A model generated the notes under the pieces. That model did no database searches and was not told the origin of the DNA. It saw only the letters and a list, made by a program, of their open reading frames with translations. A DNA stretch of 64,000 nucleotides from Calycina herbarum (taxonomy: Eukaryota > Ascomycota > Leotiomycetes > Helotiales > Pezizellaceae), in assembly GCA_001414485.1 (NCBI GenBank), contig LLEY01000222.1, positions 20,657 through 84,656 on the forward strand. Direction: 5' to 3'. How positions within the stretch are numbered: position 1 is the stretch's first letter; every line of letters starts with the position of its first letter. The position numbers and the translations under genes were made by a program. Of this stretch, positions 44,554-55,888 are shown one piece after another.

Positions 44554-45388
44554 CGCGTGAGGGATTGTGGTTCGAAGCAATCAAGAAGGCGGCAATCTCG
44601 TATGGCGGGAATCGCGTGAAGCGCTGAGAGAAGTGGATTCGGAGAGATTCGGTCTGCTATGAATGAGCTTGGTCACCTCACACCACGAAGGAAAGGTTAT
44701 TTCACTCACCGCGACATTGGAGTGGGTTGGAGCAAGGCTGGTTGCATCGAGATGGATGCGATATCGTGAGATTTCCAAGTACATCAAGGCAAAAGCGGAG
44801 ATATCTCAGCCGCGTGTGATTGGCTAATCAAGGCGAGGCTCCGGTAAGGCTGACGGGAATTTGCGGCCCCACTCATGCCAAGACCTCGCAACTCCAGTGG
44901 TTGATCCAGCACTCTCTCCCCTCTTCCTTCATATTTTCGCCCAACCCACCGCAAATGGTCTCATCGCGATCCAAAAATTGACAAGAAGCTTCAAACCGGA
45001 GTCGACCCTCACGGCCCTCCCTCGGCGGCCCTCTTATACGTTGATAACATTTTTATCTGGGAGCTGTTTAGTCGAGTAGTCTAGCTAGCACGTTGTCCAT
45101 GATGGCGTGGTTTCTTCGCCTGCGTCATGCGGGATGATGCGGGCGCTATCGCCAACTTCAAGGTGGGCTGATTGTACAGAATATGGTAGCCAAAATTTTC
45201 TGCCTGCTGCAAAAGGTCTAGGTATTCGCCGTTAGGTTACATTAACTTCCATTATTCATCATTCACCATTGTCTTCTTATATATATACCCTCCTATGTAT
45301 TCAAAGATAGTCTCTCCAAATACACATTCAATCATCTCTCTTATCTATCTATCAATCAATCAATCGATTCCCCTCACCTCAAACCAAA
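44554..45388. promoter_or_regulatory. Divergent promoter region: PIF1 and pyruvate decarboxylase
   Basis: 835 bp between divergent starts. On the PDC side a TATATATATA box lies at about 45279-45288. It is followed by a CT-rich leader with repeated (T)ATC(T/A)ATC units and an A-rich context (AACCAAA) before the ATG, typical of strongly expressed fungal glycolytic genes. Confidence 0.6.
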
Positions 45389-47404
45389 ATGACAGAAGAC
45401 TACAGGACTTCTAATTTGAAGTCGCCCGTCGATGTGGCTGAATACCTCTTCACAAGACTACACCAGGTGGGTGTACGATCGGTACATGGTGTCCCAGGAG
45501 ACTACAATCTTGTAGCTCTTGACTACATATCAAAAGCCAACATGAAATGGGTTGGCAATGTCAACGAGTTGAACGCAGGTTAGTTTCCATTATCTAGTTT
45601 TCTCAGCTCTGTCGGGGAGTAAAATGGGTTTGAACTCGCAGCTGTCCACTGCCAAATACTCCACCGATCATTTTCTTAACTTTTCGAAAATCTCATATTC
45701 CTGCGAGAAAAGAGAGAGACAGCTTTGGAAGTTTCAATACAATTCTAACTTTTTCTACAGGCTATGCGTCAGATGGCTATGCCAGAGTCAAGGGCATTTC
45801 AGCAATGGTGACTACATTTGGAGTGGGAGAACTCTCGGCTGTCAATGCTCTCGCTGGCGCCTACTCAGAACATGTTCCTGTCGTTCATATCGTTGGATGT
45901 CCATCAACCGCATCTCAGCGTGACGGCTCATTACTACACCACACACTCGGGAATGGCAACTTCAACGTTTTTGCTGACATGAGCACCAATATCTCATGTT
46001 GTGTGGAAAAGTTAAACGACCCGGGAACTATTGCTGCTCAAATCGATAACGCCCTACAACAATGTTGGATTCTGTCAAGGCCAGTCTACATCATGTTTCC
46101 CACTGATATGGTGGAGAAGAAGGTCGAAGGTGCCAGACTGGCGACTCCAATCAACCTACATTACCCAATCAACGAGCCGGACAGAGAAGACTACGTCGTG
46201 GATGTTGTCCTCAAGTATCTGATCGCAGCAAAGAACCCTGTCATTTTAGTAGACGCTTGCGCAGTGAGACATCGAGTTCTGGAAGAAGTCCATGATCTCA
46301 TCGAGAAAACAAACCTCCCAACTTTCGTCACACCAATGGGTAAAGGTGCAGTCGACGAAACCCACAGAAGTTACGGCGGAGTCTACGCTGGTGACGGATC
46401 TCAACCAGAGGTCAAGCAACGTGTGGAGTCTGCTGATCTCATATTGACAATCGGAGCCATCAAAGTAAGCAACAAAAAAAAACTATTCCAATTCAAGCAA
46501 TAAACTAACAAACTGTGCAGTCTGATTTCAACACTGCTGGTTTCTCATATAAAACTTCACAATTAAACACCATCGATTTCCACAGCACACACATTACAGT
46601 CCGCTATTCTGAATACCCCGGTGTCCACATGCGCGGTGTCCTCCGAAAGGTAATCAACAAAATTGACCTCCGTCAACTCTCCCTCGTCCCCGGTCCAATC
46701 GCAGAGAACAAAATCGAAGAAAACGAGGACTCATCCCAAACCATCACCCAAGCCTGGATCTGGCCCAAAGTCGGCGAATTCCTCAAGGAAAAAGATATCG
46801 TCATCACCGAGACTGGAACCGCGAACTTTGGAATTTGGGAGACCAAATTTCCTAAGGCTGTTACTGCTATTAGTCAAGTGCTTTGGGGAAGTATTGGATA
46901 TTCTGTTGGTGCTTGTCAGGGTGCGGCACTAGCAGCGAGGGATGCGGATGAGAAGAGGAGGACGGTGCTTTTTGTTGGAGATGGGAGTTTTCAACTTACG
47001 GCTCAGGAGTTGAGTACTATTATTCGTCTTGGACTGAAACCTATTATGTATGTTCCCCTTTCCCAGTTTCCCTCCTCCATTAGGATCAGCTAACAACCAA
47101 AAGTTTCGTAATCTGCAACGACGGATTTACCATCGAGCGATTCATCCACGGCTTCGATGCCTCATACAACGACATCGCACCCTGGTCCTTCAAAGACCTC
47201 GTCAAAGTCTTTGGTGCTAAAGAGGGCACTTACAAGACGTTTCAAATCAAGACTAAGGAGGAGGTTAATGCTTTATTCAAGGATGAGGAGTTTAATGCTG
47301 CGAATGTGTTGCAGTTTGTAGAGATTTATCTGCCTAGGGATGATGCGCCTAGGGCGTTGAAGTTGACTGCTGATGCGGCGGCTGCTAGGAATTCTAAGGC
47401 TTAG
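45389..47404 (+). CDS. PDC: Pyruvate decarboxylase
   Basis: Four exons: 45389-45578, 45761-46464, 46521-47047 and 47104-47404, giving 573 residues, the usual PDC length. It converts pyruvate to acetaldehyde and CO2 in the cytosol using thiamine diphosphate and Mg. Visible residues: the catalytic Glu in [18 protein letters not shown] (split by intron 1), the His pair in [10 protein letters not shown], a G-D-G cofactor motif in [16 protein letters not shown], and its partner [14 protein letters not shown] split from it by intron 3. Substrate-pocket and dimer regions are complete. The TATA box and pyrimidine-rich leader suggest strong regulated expression. A zinc alcohol dehydrogenase lies 4 kb away, but clustering is loose. 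Confidence 0.96.
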
Positions 47405-49270
47405 AAGGGTTTGTGTTTGGTGGCATTTTGGATAGATGAGTAAATGATGGCGTTTTGTGGGTTGATGGGTGGGAGGTTTATCACAACTTAATTTTGAAAA
47501 TGACCTATGACTTACTTTTGCATGTTTTGTGAAATGGAAATCGTGCTTGGGAAAAGGGGTTGGTTTCCGTTGGGTCGTTCTTTCCCTTGCGGTAAAACTT
47601 GTTAGCTGGGAGCCATTTCATTACCTTCTCTTTTCAACTTTTAAGCCAAGAGAATACGTCGTTACTGCGTTGCTTCTGTTGAGTCCGAAGGAGGAGCAGC
47701 GGGGTAGAAGACTAACTCTGTGTTGATCAGTAGTGTTACTACAAACGGATACAAACAATTCGCATGGGTCGAGTAGATTTTATATGTGTTTTTTCTATTG
47801 ATAATATACTTGAAAAGTTCTCAATTCGAACATGGTATTATACATCTCTCTGATTCTCTCATTTTCAAAGACTTTTGTAAATCTCTTTAAGAATCATGAT
47901 GAACACGGAAGTCAAAACTACCGAGGGGTTCACAAGGCAACAATCTGGGCTATCAAATCAAGACCGATAAATGCGAATTTTCGGATAATGGGTCTATAAG
48001 ACCGTGTATGCCACAGCAATGAAGCGCGCGGACCAGACACCAGACGTGGAAGAGCCACGATGCCCTTTTCCATGCGAGGTAGGAATGTGGACAACCACAG
48101 CAGGCTACCAGAAAGGATGTTAAGGTTGATGAAATTTACGACTCCTGCTTAAGAAACTCGAGTTTGAACAATCTTGTTGTTGTACCAGATGCTTCGGATT
48201 CGACAGGAGCTAATATTTCGACAGCAAAGGTACTGTTTTGGATTCTTGGTAGGAGTAGAGGGGCTCAGAGGTTGATGGAACCTCAATTTCTACTTCGAGA
48301 TTATACGAAAAACTGATAATTGGGTATCCCTCGTGATGTCATGGCTCTGATGGAGTGATCCGCAGGTCAGCGCTCCGAAGTTATTTGTCCCGGTAGGCCC
48401 TCCACGAAGGCCGCAATGATGTTTTGGAGTACCAACTTTTCAATTGGTTTTAGGTGTTTGGGGAGCAGATAAATGCGAGAGCTCTCACACATAATACAAA
48501 CTCATAGCTCAGTTATACAGTAACCCAGGTATCCTCGGACTCTTGCATATGAAAACGGAAACAGAACCCAAATAGGTTTCTCAGGTTACAAAACCCTGGA
48601 AATCTTTGTGTTGTATGTCGTTTCTTCGACACTGTAAGATACTAGCTCAACGTGGATTCAAAAGTTCAAAACCAGTTCTTGAGAACATTTAGAAACAGGT
48701 TGGACCTTTCCATTTTCTTTCTCTTTATTTCTCTTCTGGCCAAACCCATTTTATTTATTCGAAAGTGAAGGATAATTCGACAGCAGAACCAGGTTTGTAA
48801 TTTTGCAAGGATTGTTTTGAAGAAGGTTAGTTGAAAGCCAAAATCAAGTTTCGAAGACATAGCTTTTAGGAGTATGGCTCTTTTCGCCACCTTCCAGATC
48901 TTGGATAGCGTGATATCTCTCTTGCCAAAAGTACAAATTGTCCCGTGAAGATTACCAGGAGGACGATGAAATGGATCTCGGTTTTATATTTTAGGTATAC
49001 TCCATACGTCGAATATGCTTCTGAAGTGACCGGTGCTTCTAGTTTAGTAGAGAGAGATTCATAGACCATTTTTGATTTTTTCTCAAAACATAAAATATAT
49101 ATTTTAATGAAATACTACAGTAATCCAAAGTCGTAAGACGTTACTGAGTTGGCATATTTTCTCGAGCAGTTACAGTAAATAAAACCTGAAAAAGAATGAA
49201 AAAGAATGAAAAAGAAGGAAAAAGAAGAAAAGGAAAGGGAAATATGAAGAAAAGAACCCCTTCGCCAGCT
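47405..49270. other. Intergenic without a supported gene
   Basis: 1.9 kb. A 67-codon minus-strand frame from ATG 49069 with one hydrophobic segment (IHFIVLLVIFTGQFVLLA) is the only suggestive item, and I cannot support it as a gene. 49180-49260 is a (GAAAAA)n-like purine-rich tract. Nothing else is recognised. Confidence 0.45.
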
Positions 49271-50005
49271 CTATCCCGTAGGTTCAAAGTTCGCATCCAG
49301 TTGCTGCGCATTCCACAAGAACGTCACGATCTCATCCAAAGTAAAGCAACCATTGAAAAGAGAAAAGAGAGTATCCACCGCACAAGCATCCCCCAGCCTC
49401 AGTGTAGGCCCAAATCCATATTGCAAAAGGAGACGTGGCAGCATAATGTAGCAATGCATACGGCCATTCCCGTCGGTGAAATAATGCGTAATGTGAAGAA
49501 ATCGAAGAAATCGAGTAATAGCGAGCAGTTGCTCTCTACGAGTTTGCGCGGCGACAATCGCTTGATTGAATGTCGCAATTGCGGAACTGATGAGCACCTT
49601 CTTCTCCAGAACTGTTGCTAAGCAATAGAGATTAACAGACTTGATCGGGTCCTCAAGCTTGTCGATATAGGAGATTGGTCTAGTCTGGAATTTCCTTGGC
49701 TTGTATCCAAGGAGAGGGCGATTCTCGACCCGTTCGTTGAAGACGTCTTTTGCGGGAACGTTTGGCAACATACCAAACTGGAAGCCTTCCTTGGGGATCC
49801 TGTTGTCTTCCTTGATAAACCCCTTGATGAGTTCATAAATCCCTTCGTACGTCTCGAAAGTGAAATTCCCAGGTTTGAAAGCCTCTGCATACATAACGCC
49901 ATTCAGGACAGCTCCGTATGTATCTAGCATGCTCTTCTGGAATCCTGGAGAAAGCTGGGTGTCGTATAAGGACCCCGGGTCAAGAGGTGGATTTCTCTTG
50001 GGCAA
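49271..50005 (-). CDS. Fic-domain protein
   Basis: An open frame of at least 240 residues with the Fic signature ITHYFTDGNGRMHCY. The catalytic His, the acidic metal ligand and the GNGR anion hole are present, but the usual second Arg (GNGRxxR) is Cys. Upstream helices (FETYEGIYELIKGFIKEDNR) and FLRFLHITH fit the Fic fold. Fic enzymes transfer AMP or other nucleotide moieties to protein hydroxyls, or act as toxins or effectors in bacteria. Fungal copies are scattered. The frame is open upstream of 50005 without an ATG, stopping near 50062. The true start is either a 5' exon (an ATG near 50118 could join through a very short intron) or the Met at 49930. Coordinates of the 5' end are provisional. 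No inhibitory helix motif is evident. Confidence 0.75.
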   Translation of the reverse strand: MPKRNPPLDPGSLYDTQLSPGFQKSMLDTYGAVLNGVMYAEAFKPGNFTFETYEGIYELIKGFIKEDNRIPKEGFQFGMLPNVPAKDVFNERVENRPLLGYKPRKFQTRPISYIDKLEDPIKSVNLYCLATVLEKKVLISSAIATFNQAIVAAQTRREQLLAITRFLRFLHITHYFTDGNGRMHCYIMLPRLLLQYGFGPTLRLGDACAVDTLFSLFNGCFTLDEIVTFLWNAQQLDANFEPTG

Positions 50006-51529
50006 TGCAAGTGCGAGATTGTGGTCGTTGCGGTCAGTCGGCTTTGCCCCAACAGTTCATATTTACTTTCCTTTTCATACGGGATTTATTTGGGTGGGGT
50101 GTGCATCTGGAAACATCTTCTCCGTTCCGCCTGGTCGTGTTTTTACCCGAACTTGGATACTTCACGTGAATGCCACTGAAACATTGCAACCACTACAAAT
50201 ATCTCCCTACTTGTGAGTTGCGAGCTTCAATGCTTATGTGCATTGAAGCTCCACATCTTTGTCAGATTATGGAGTAATTCGCTGCTTCATTCTGTACACG
50301 TGTATCTTGGCAGTCTGTTGGTTGTTGAGTAAAGGCAGTGCGAGAAATGAGTAGAGTAGAGTAGAGTAGTGGCAACTACTCTACTCTACTCACACTACTC
50401 TGAGTAACTCAGAGTACTACTCAAGTAGTTCGGACCGAGTCAGGACAAACCGGGCCGGAGCTCGGAGCAGCATCGGGGTGGCGCTACTAGTGGCGCCGGG
50501 AGCTTTAGCGAGATCTTCTTCTATTTACTACTTAACTTTATTAAAAATGGCCTTAATAAATTATTATTAATTAAATAGTAGTTTTTTTTATCTTATAAAA
50601 CTTCTAGAAATATCAACTAGTTACTTATATACTTATAATTTCTATTTATAGTACTACTCTGAGTACTACTTGAGTAGTCTTAAGTAACTACTCTACTCTA
50701 CTCTACTCAGACTACTCCGAGTACTACTTGAGTACCTGAGTAATTTGTGCTCACACTGAGTAAAGGCCAGTGTTCATTTTGCTCGTTTTCATGTATTATC
50801 AGATCTTCGCATGAAGAAATAATACTTCTGTATCTATTTTAACTTTACTACTAAACACCTCTGGCTATTACGAATACAGTTTTCAAGCTTTCCAATGTAA
50901 ATGCATGTCCTTCTAAACAAATATAAATAATAAAAATTCTAACATATATATATCCATATAAACAAAACCTTGTGAAGTAACAAGACGAAATCAAAATAGA
51001 TAAAAAGTCCTGAAAACTCGGTGAATCTAAGCAGATTAAACAATTAAACTAAGCCTGTAAAGGAAATGTTATGGGTACAAATTTGTACTGCCTTCTAGTG
51101 GATAACTCAACTGTCGTCTAATTATTTCCCTAGCGAGTAAAAAAAAAACATTCACCCCCACTTTTACAAAACATCAGTCCACTCTACTAACCAAAATTTG
51201 GAGAGTGAACATAAGCGCCCTTCTGTCCCGTTGGTTTTCTTTCAGCAGACATGTACGCAGCCTGATTCTCACCAGGAGAATATGACCTATCGGTATCGCC
51301 GTGTACTCAGAGAAGGCTCTACTGAAACTGGACTGGCAACAGGGGTTGTCATGCGCACAGGACGAATCAGTCGTAGTGCCGAGAACAGACCATTCGGCGT
51401 AAATCTTTTTATAGAATATAAGCATCGCTTAGTCGCTCACTAACCAATACTTGAAAGTCTAGTATTGGCTTGGTCCTTTGAGAATTTTCCATTTATTTGT
51501 TGGGGAAAAAGAGAATATAAACACTCAAT
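50006..51529. repeat. Intergenic with fold-back GAGTA/TACTC repeat
   Basis: 50349-50739 is bounded by arrays of GAGTA on one strand and TACTC on the other. The left block holds a 17-bp hairpin (50354-50370 with 50375-50391, loop GGCA) and a near-palindrome around 50397-50417. The right block (about 50655-50739) repeats CTACTCTGAGTACTACTTGA and CTACTCTACTCTACTC. Between them are a GC-rich part and then a strongly AT-rich part (50520-50650). No coding potential. 50760-51529 shows no gene. Confidence 0.6.
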
Positions 51530-52771
51530 CTACTTTCCCGTACCAAAGACTTCTTTCAATCCTACCAGAGTAAGTCTATATCTCACATCATTCTTTTTCA
51601 CTCGCTCCACCGCCTCCTTGCATCCCTTCTCACTAATGTCAATGGTCTCAACCATAGGATGGATCTCCTTCTTACTAGCGAGACTCAACATCTCAATCAT
51701 CTCCTTCTTGCTCCCAATGTGGCTTGCTCCAAGTTTGCAACCATTTGGTGCGAAACTTTGAGCCATGATCCCAGGCAAAGGCTCATCTGGCAAACCAACG
51801 TTATGGAACTCTCCATTGACCTTCAACGTTCCGAGATATGTTGGCAACTCGAACTTGTGCGTCATGTCCGCAGCGTTGAGGATGAAATCAAACTTAAAAG
51901 CCAGCGGCTTCGCCCAATTCTTGTCTTCGGTTGACACAAAGTGATCTGCGCCGAGGGTTTTGGCTTCAGACTCCTTTGAAGGAGTGTGGGAGAGAGCGTA
52001 AACTTCAGCGCCTAGGGCTTTGGCCCAGAGAATACCGAAATGACCAAGTCCTCCGATACCGAGAATTGCGACAGTCTTTCCCAAGCCTACATTAGCTCGT
52101 TTGAGGGGAGAATATGTAGTAAGACCGGCACACATCATGGGGGCCGCCTCTTTGGAAGGAATGTTTTTGGGGATGGCAAAGACGAATTGTTGGTGAACTC
52201 GAGAGTGAGATGAATATCCTCCTTGGGAGAAAATTTGGTTGCCCTTTGAATCTTTCATGGGCTTGTCGGAGCGCCCCTCATCCTCGTTATAAGGGGCATT
52301 GTACGTATCTACTTCCCATCAGTCCTCACTCTTCCAAGTTTTCCTTGAAGTTGACTTACCAACTTGTTTAGGACAATAGTTCTCATTATCCGACTTGCAA
52401 TTCCCGCACTCCATACAAGATTGAGCCTGTGCTCCCACACCTACACGGTCTCCTGGCTTGAATTCTGTAACTTTCTTGCCTACGCGTAAAACCTTGCCGA
52501 TGATTTCGTGGCCAACGCACAGCGGGGTTGTTCCGAGCTCACCCCAACCTCCAGTGATAGTGTGGACATCTGAACCACAAACACCGCAGCACTCATTTTC
52601 GATGTCTACGTCGTGGTCTTCAAAGTGTTTGGGTGTGAACTATGGATTTTTAATTAGAAAAGTTCCATAAAAGTTTTATGTGGGTTGGGATACCTTTGTC
52701 TTGCTAAAGGTACTCCAATCCTTGGTAGAGGAGATTGTGAAACCTTCGAATTGTTCTGGTGCTGCTGACAT
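51530..52771 (-). CDS. Zinc-dependent alcohol dehydrogenase (cinnamyl-alcohol/ADH6-like, NADP type)
   Basis: Three exons: 52771-52694, 52639-52360 and 52308-51530 (introns 54 and 51 bp), giving 378 residues. Catalytic zinc ligands lie in CCGVCGSDVHTITGG and VGHEIIGKV. The structural zinc loop is CMECGNCKSDNENYC. The Rossmann motif is ILGIGGLGHFGILWAKALGA. This matches the CAD/ADH6-ADH7 branch, which reduces a broad range of aldehydes with NADPH, including aromatic and furanic ones. Cytosolic, with no targeting signal. Its physiological substrate is unknown. An SDR gene lies 350 bp upstream in the same orientation. Confidence 0.94.
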
Positions 52772-53127
52772 TTTGTGAATAGTTTCTTTTGAAAATTTAG
52801 GAAGTCGTAATCTGAATGATGATTTCGTGAGTTAAAATTGTGAGTTATGGACTGTTTTACTTATGCCCCGCCATTCCACTGAGCTGAAATGTGGATTATT
52901 TGATGATGTCACGATCCTGTGTTGGCTTGAAAGAAACATTAGGAAAAGAAATCCGCTATTTGTATCTCCGAAAGTCTAGAGCTTCCAGGCGTCATGGAAG
53001 AAATGGCTGTGGTGCTCAAAGTCGATCAGCATGCGGAGCAAAAATTCTGAATTTTATTTCCACGCATGACATCACGATATCCAGATCCATTCTTTTTGTT
53101 TCGCTACAACAACTTCAATTCCCCTCC
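52772..53127. other. Intergenic
   Basis: Promoter region of the zinc ADH. No feature recognised. Confidence 0.45.
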
Positions 53128-54025
53128 TCATTCAATAATATCAGTAGTATTAGAGACCTCCTTCCATTCGTCTAAACTTTTCTTTTCCTTCTCAAGTACC
53201 CCATCAATGAACGCCGTAGCATCCGACCCTATAGCCAACCTCGGAGGCAAAATCCTCCCCGCAAATGGCCCAGACAAAGTAAGTGCATCAACAATCAGCT
53301 TCCCTCCCTTGACTGGATCTCCGGGTTGCTGACGATCGTAGGCTGTGAACATCTCCCGCATGGGATCAATGACAGGTCTCATCTCCTCGATAACCTTTTT
53401 GGCCGAAATTTTGTGTCCGCCGCTGAGGAAATTGGTGCGGAAATATCCAGGTTCGATAATCACGACCTGAATTCCGAAGGATTTCACTTCCTCACGAAGA
53501 CTTTTCGAGATGCCCGCGAGTGCGAATTTGGCTGCACAGTAGATGCCAGTGTTTATATATCCATCCCAACCGGCGATGGAGCCCATGTTTGCGATTATCC
53601 CGCTCTTTTGCTTGCGCATATGGGGAAGAACGGCGCGTGTTACGCTGAGATGAGCGAAAACGTTGAGATTGAAAGATTCCTTCGCTTCGGCGTCACTAAA
53701 AGGTCTTAGTATATGTATCCCAAGTGGGCAAGAAGCAGATCTGTTACCTGATTTCCTCCAATCCCCCCTCAAGAATATATCCAGCGTTATTGAGCAAAAT
53801 ATCGATGGTTCCGTACTTTTTTGCGACTTCATCGACTACTTTGATGATTTCTGACTCCGTTCCTCCGATATCGAGTGATATGGTGTGAGCTCCCTGGTCT
53901 TTGAGGTCTTGGAGTTTTGTGGCATCGCGAGTTGTGACTGCGACGTTGTCCCCTCTTGCGAGAGCGGCTTTGGCGACCTCAAGACCGAGTCCAGAGGAAC
54001 CACCTGTGATGAGCCAGTTAGGCAT
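53128..54025 (-). CDS. Classical short-chain dehydrogenase/reductase
   Basis: Two exons: 54025-53748 and 53695-53128 (52-bp intron), giving 281 residues. Cofactor motif ITGGSSGLGLEVAKA, then the LLNNAGY strand, the catalytic Ser in NMGSIAGW and the YxxxK pair in GIYCAAKFALAGISKSL are all present. The sequence resembles fungal oxidoreductases of the 3-oxoacyl-ACP reductase/retinol-dehydrogenase-like group. NADP preference is suggested by the Arg after the second beta strand (VTTRDATKL). The substrate is unknown. Translation starts at MPNWLITGG, which places the Rossmann motif at the extreme N-terminus as usual. Confidence 0.93.
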
Positions 54026-54917
54026 GATTTTTGCAATTGTTTCTGTAGATTTGGTGTTGAGAACAAATATGTCGAAAAGTATGGAGTTTAGCAATTAATT
54101 GACAACAAGATGTTGAGGTTTTCAACTTGGGATTCTCGTTCTACTTTATATCCTTCTCAGGCCCTCTTGACGTGAATCAGCCCCCAGAAGGAGATGTGAA
54201 GGTATGCAAGTCTTTGATGAAAGGGTAGTGAGTGTTTAGGATTTAATAGATTAAAGCACGAATGGGTTAAGTCCGATCACATTCCAAGTTCTTATCCCCG
54301 ATTGGCTCTACATTTCACATTAACACCGTCACCTAGGATAGCATCACCGAAGAACAGAGAAAGAAAAGTTGGGCATTTAACGAAAGTAGAACTATCTTTA
54401 CGGTCCAGCTAATCATATTTCCTCTACATAAGCTGCCGCATTGTGAGCAGACTGCATGGGAAATGCTTCGAGCCATCCGATTGGTTCAGAACGACTCCTA
54501 TGAAAGACGGAAAATTTCTCATTAGGAAACCCCAATTTTGTACAGAGTATACATCAACGTTTGGAGAGCACATCCCCGCGTTCGGTCAAATTCAGTCCGG
54601 AATTCTGCCCGTGGTAGCTTAAAGGTCGCTTGGTGAAGGAGCATAACTACGTAGATGGCTGAGTTTGGTATATGCAGTCATCCCATACGAGTAGCAAGCA
54701 TACGTGAAACCTAGTGACTTTTTTCATGTTTGATTGGTCGCCTGGTACTCTTTGGTGGTTTTGTGTTTAGGTTTACATTCACAGTGAGATCACAGATAGG
54801 AGAGAACGGAAGAAGTCAAATAGTCTTGATTTCGCAATTTCAATTATGAGGCCCCTGAAAAATAGCCGAGCAACGGCTGAACAAAGATCAGAGGAAGCAA
54901 TTAGATTCCTGGCTTCA
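54026..54917. other. Intergenic
   Basis: Promoter of the SDR gene and 3' flank of the MYND/pRiA4b gene. No other feature is supported. Confidence 0.45.
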
Positions 54918-55888
54918 TTAACCAGTGCCATAAACTTGCTCATATACCTTGTCCACCTCTGCCCAGTAAGCGAAAAAGTGTGCGAGTTGGTTATTAAGCG
55001 AATCTTGTTCTTCCCACCAAACGTATTCCCGTCCATTATGCAAACCCTTTGGATCACTATGGATAGCAGAGGTTTCAAACCACTTCATCTTACTCTTTTG
55101 TGTTTGATCCGGGTGTTTCGCACGATATGCCTCCTTCAGTTTCTCCCGACCTTGTGGTCCCCCCACATCTTCAGCAACCCAATGGCCCACACCCTCTAAA
55201 ATTTCAAAAGCTCCAACATCTCGTCTCCCAACAAGCCGAATTTCATGAGTCCAGCAAGTGCCAAAATCGTACATGTACTCGAGTTGAATATTGTTGCCAC
55301 CGTACTCCTTGTTATCAAAAACTCTGGACAACTTGAGACCCGTACTAACAACTTCTGGGGTTTGACTGTGGACTCGGTCCTTGTTGTACTTCATATCCAC
55401 TTTGCCATTTCGCTTGTCTTTAGGTTCTGTGATTCGCAGGATATGTTGTCGTGTTCCGGGTACTGCATTATTATGCTCATTGCCTCCAACGCTCTCTGCA
55501 TTTAGGACCTTGATTTTGAAATCGTAGGATTTGTGTTCATCGGTCCACCCAAAGGCTAGTCCGATCACGTAGTGTAAGTCCTGGATATTCTCGGAAGCAG
55601 GGCAGGATATAGTTCGGATGATAGGTGGAGAGGTAATGGCGGATGGGCAGAGTTGTATTTCAAGGACGTAGTTTGGAGCCTTGCATGAAGCTATGTAGGA
55701 TGGCCAGTTGGTGGTTTGGCATTTTTTATCTAGGTATTTGTCAGCGACATCATTTTCAAAAGAAGACGAGAGATGACCTACTGCAGTAGGCAACCTTCAT
55801 GCATCTTTGACAATGGAGGAGCTTGGTTTTTGGTTTCTGGAGTTTGGCACGTAGCACAAACCCGCTTTGGTGTTGAGTCCGATGCCAT
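54918..55888 (-). pseudogene. MYND zinc finger plus pRiA4b ORF-3-like protein, frameshifted in the first exon
   Basis: Two exons: 55888-55782 and 55729-54918 (52-bp intron). From ATG 55888 the frame gives MASDSTPKRVCATCQTPETK, the first half of a MYND finger. The second half (LLHCQRCMKVAYC, joined across the intron to NKKCQTTNWPSYIASCK) is in the +1 frame. The break coincides with a run of five A (T5 at 55827-55831 on plus). With the extra base the reading frame hits TAG within exon 1. The ~270-residue remainder is intact and matches the plasmid pRiA4b ORF-3-like family (LHYVIGLAFGWTDEHKSYDF, YMYDFGTCWTHEIRLVG). It could be a true pseudogene, a one-base sequence error, or a gene using a downstream or upstream in-frame start. 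Confidence 0.7.

Noticed and set aside
48866..49069. 67-codon frame with one hydrophobic segment
   Set aside because: Has an ATG but no homology, no introns and no neighbours that support it; could be chance.
51174..51443. Overlapping frames on both strands near the zinc ADH 3' end
   Set aside because: No motifs and mutually overlapping; judged non-coding.
45389..53128. PDC, zinc ADH and SDR as a fermentation or detoxification cluster
   Set aside because: They are spread over 8 kb with unrelated genes and repeats between, and the ADH is not of the fermentative type.
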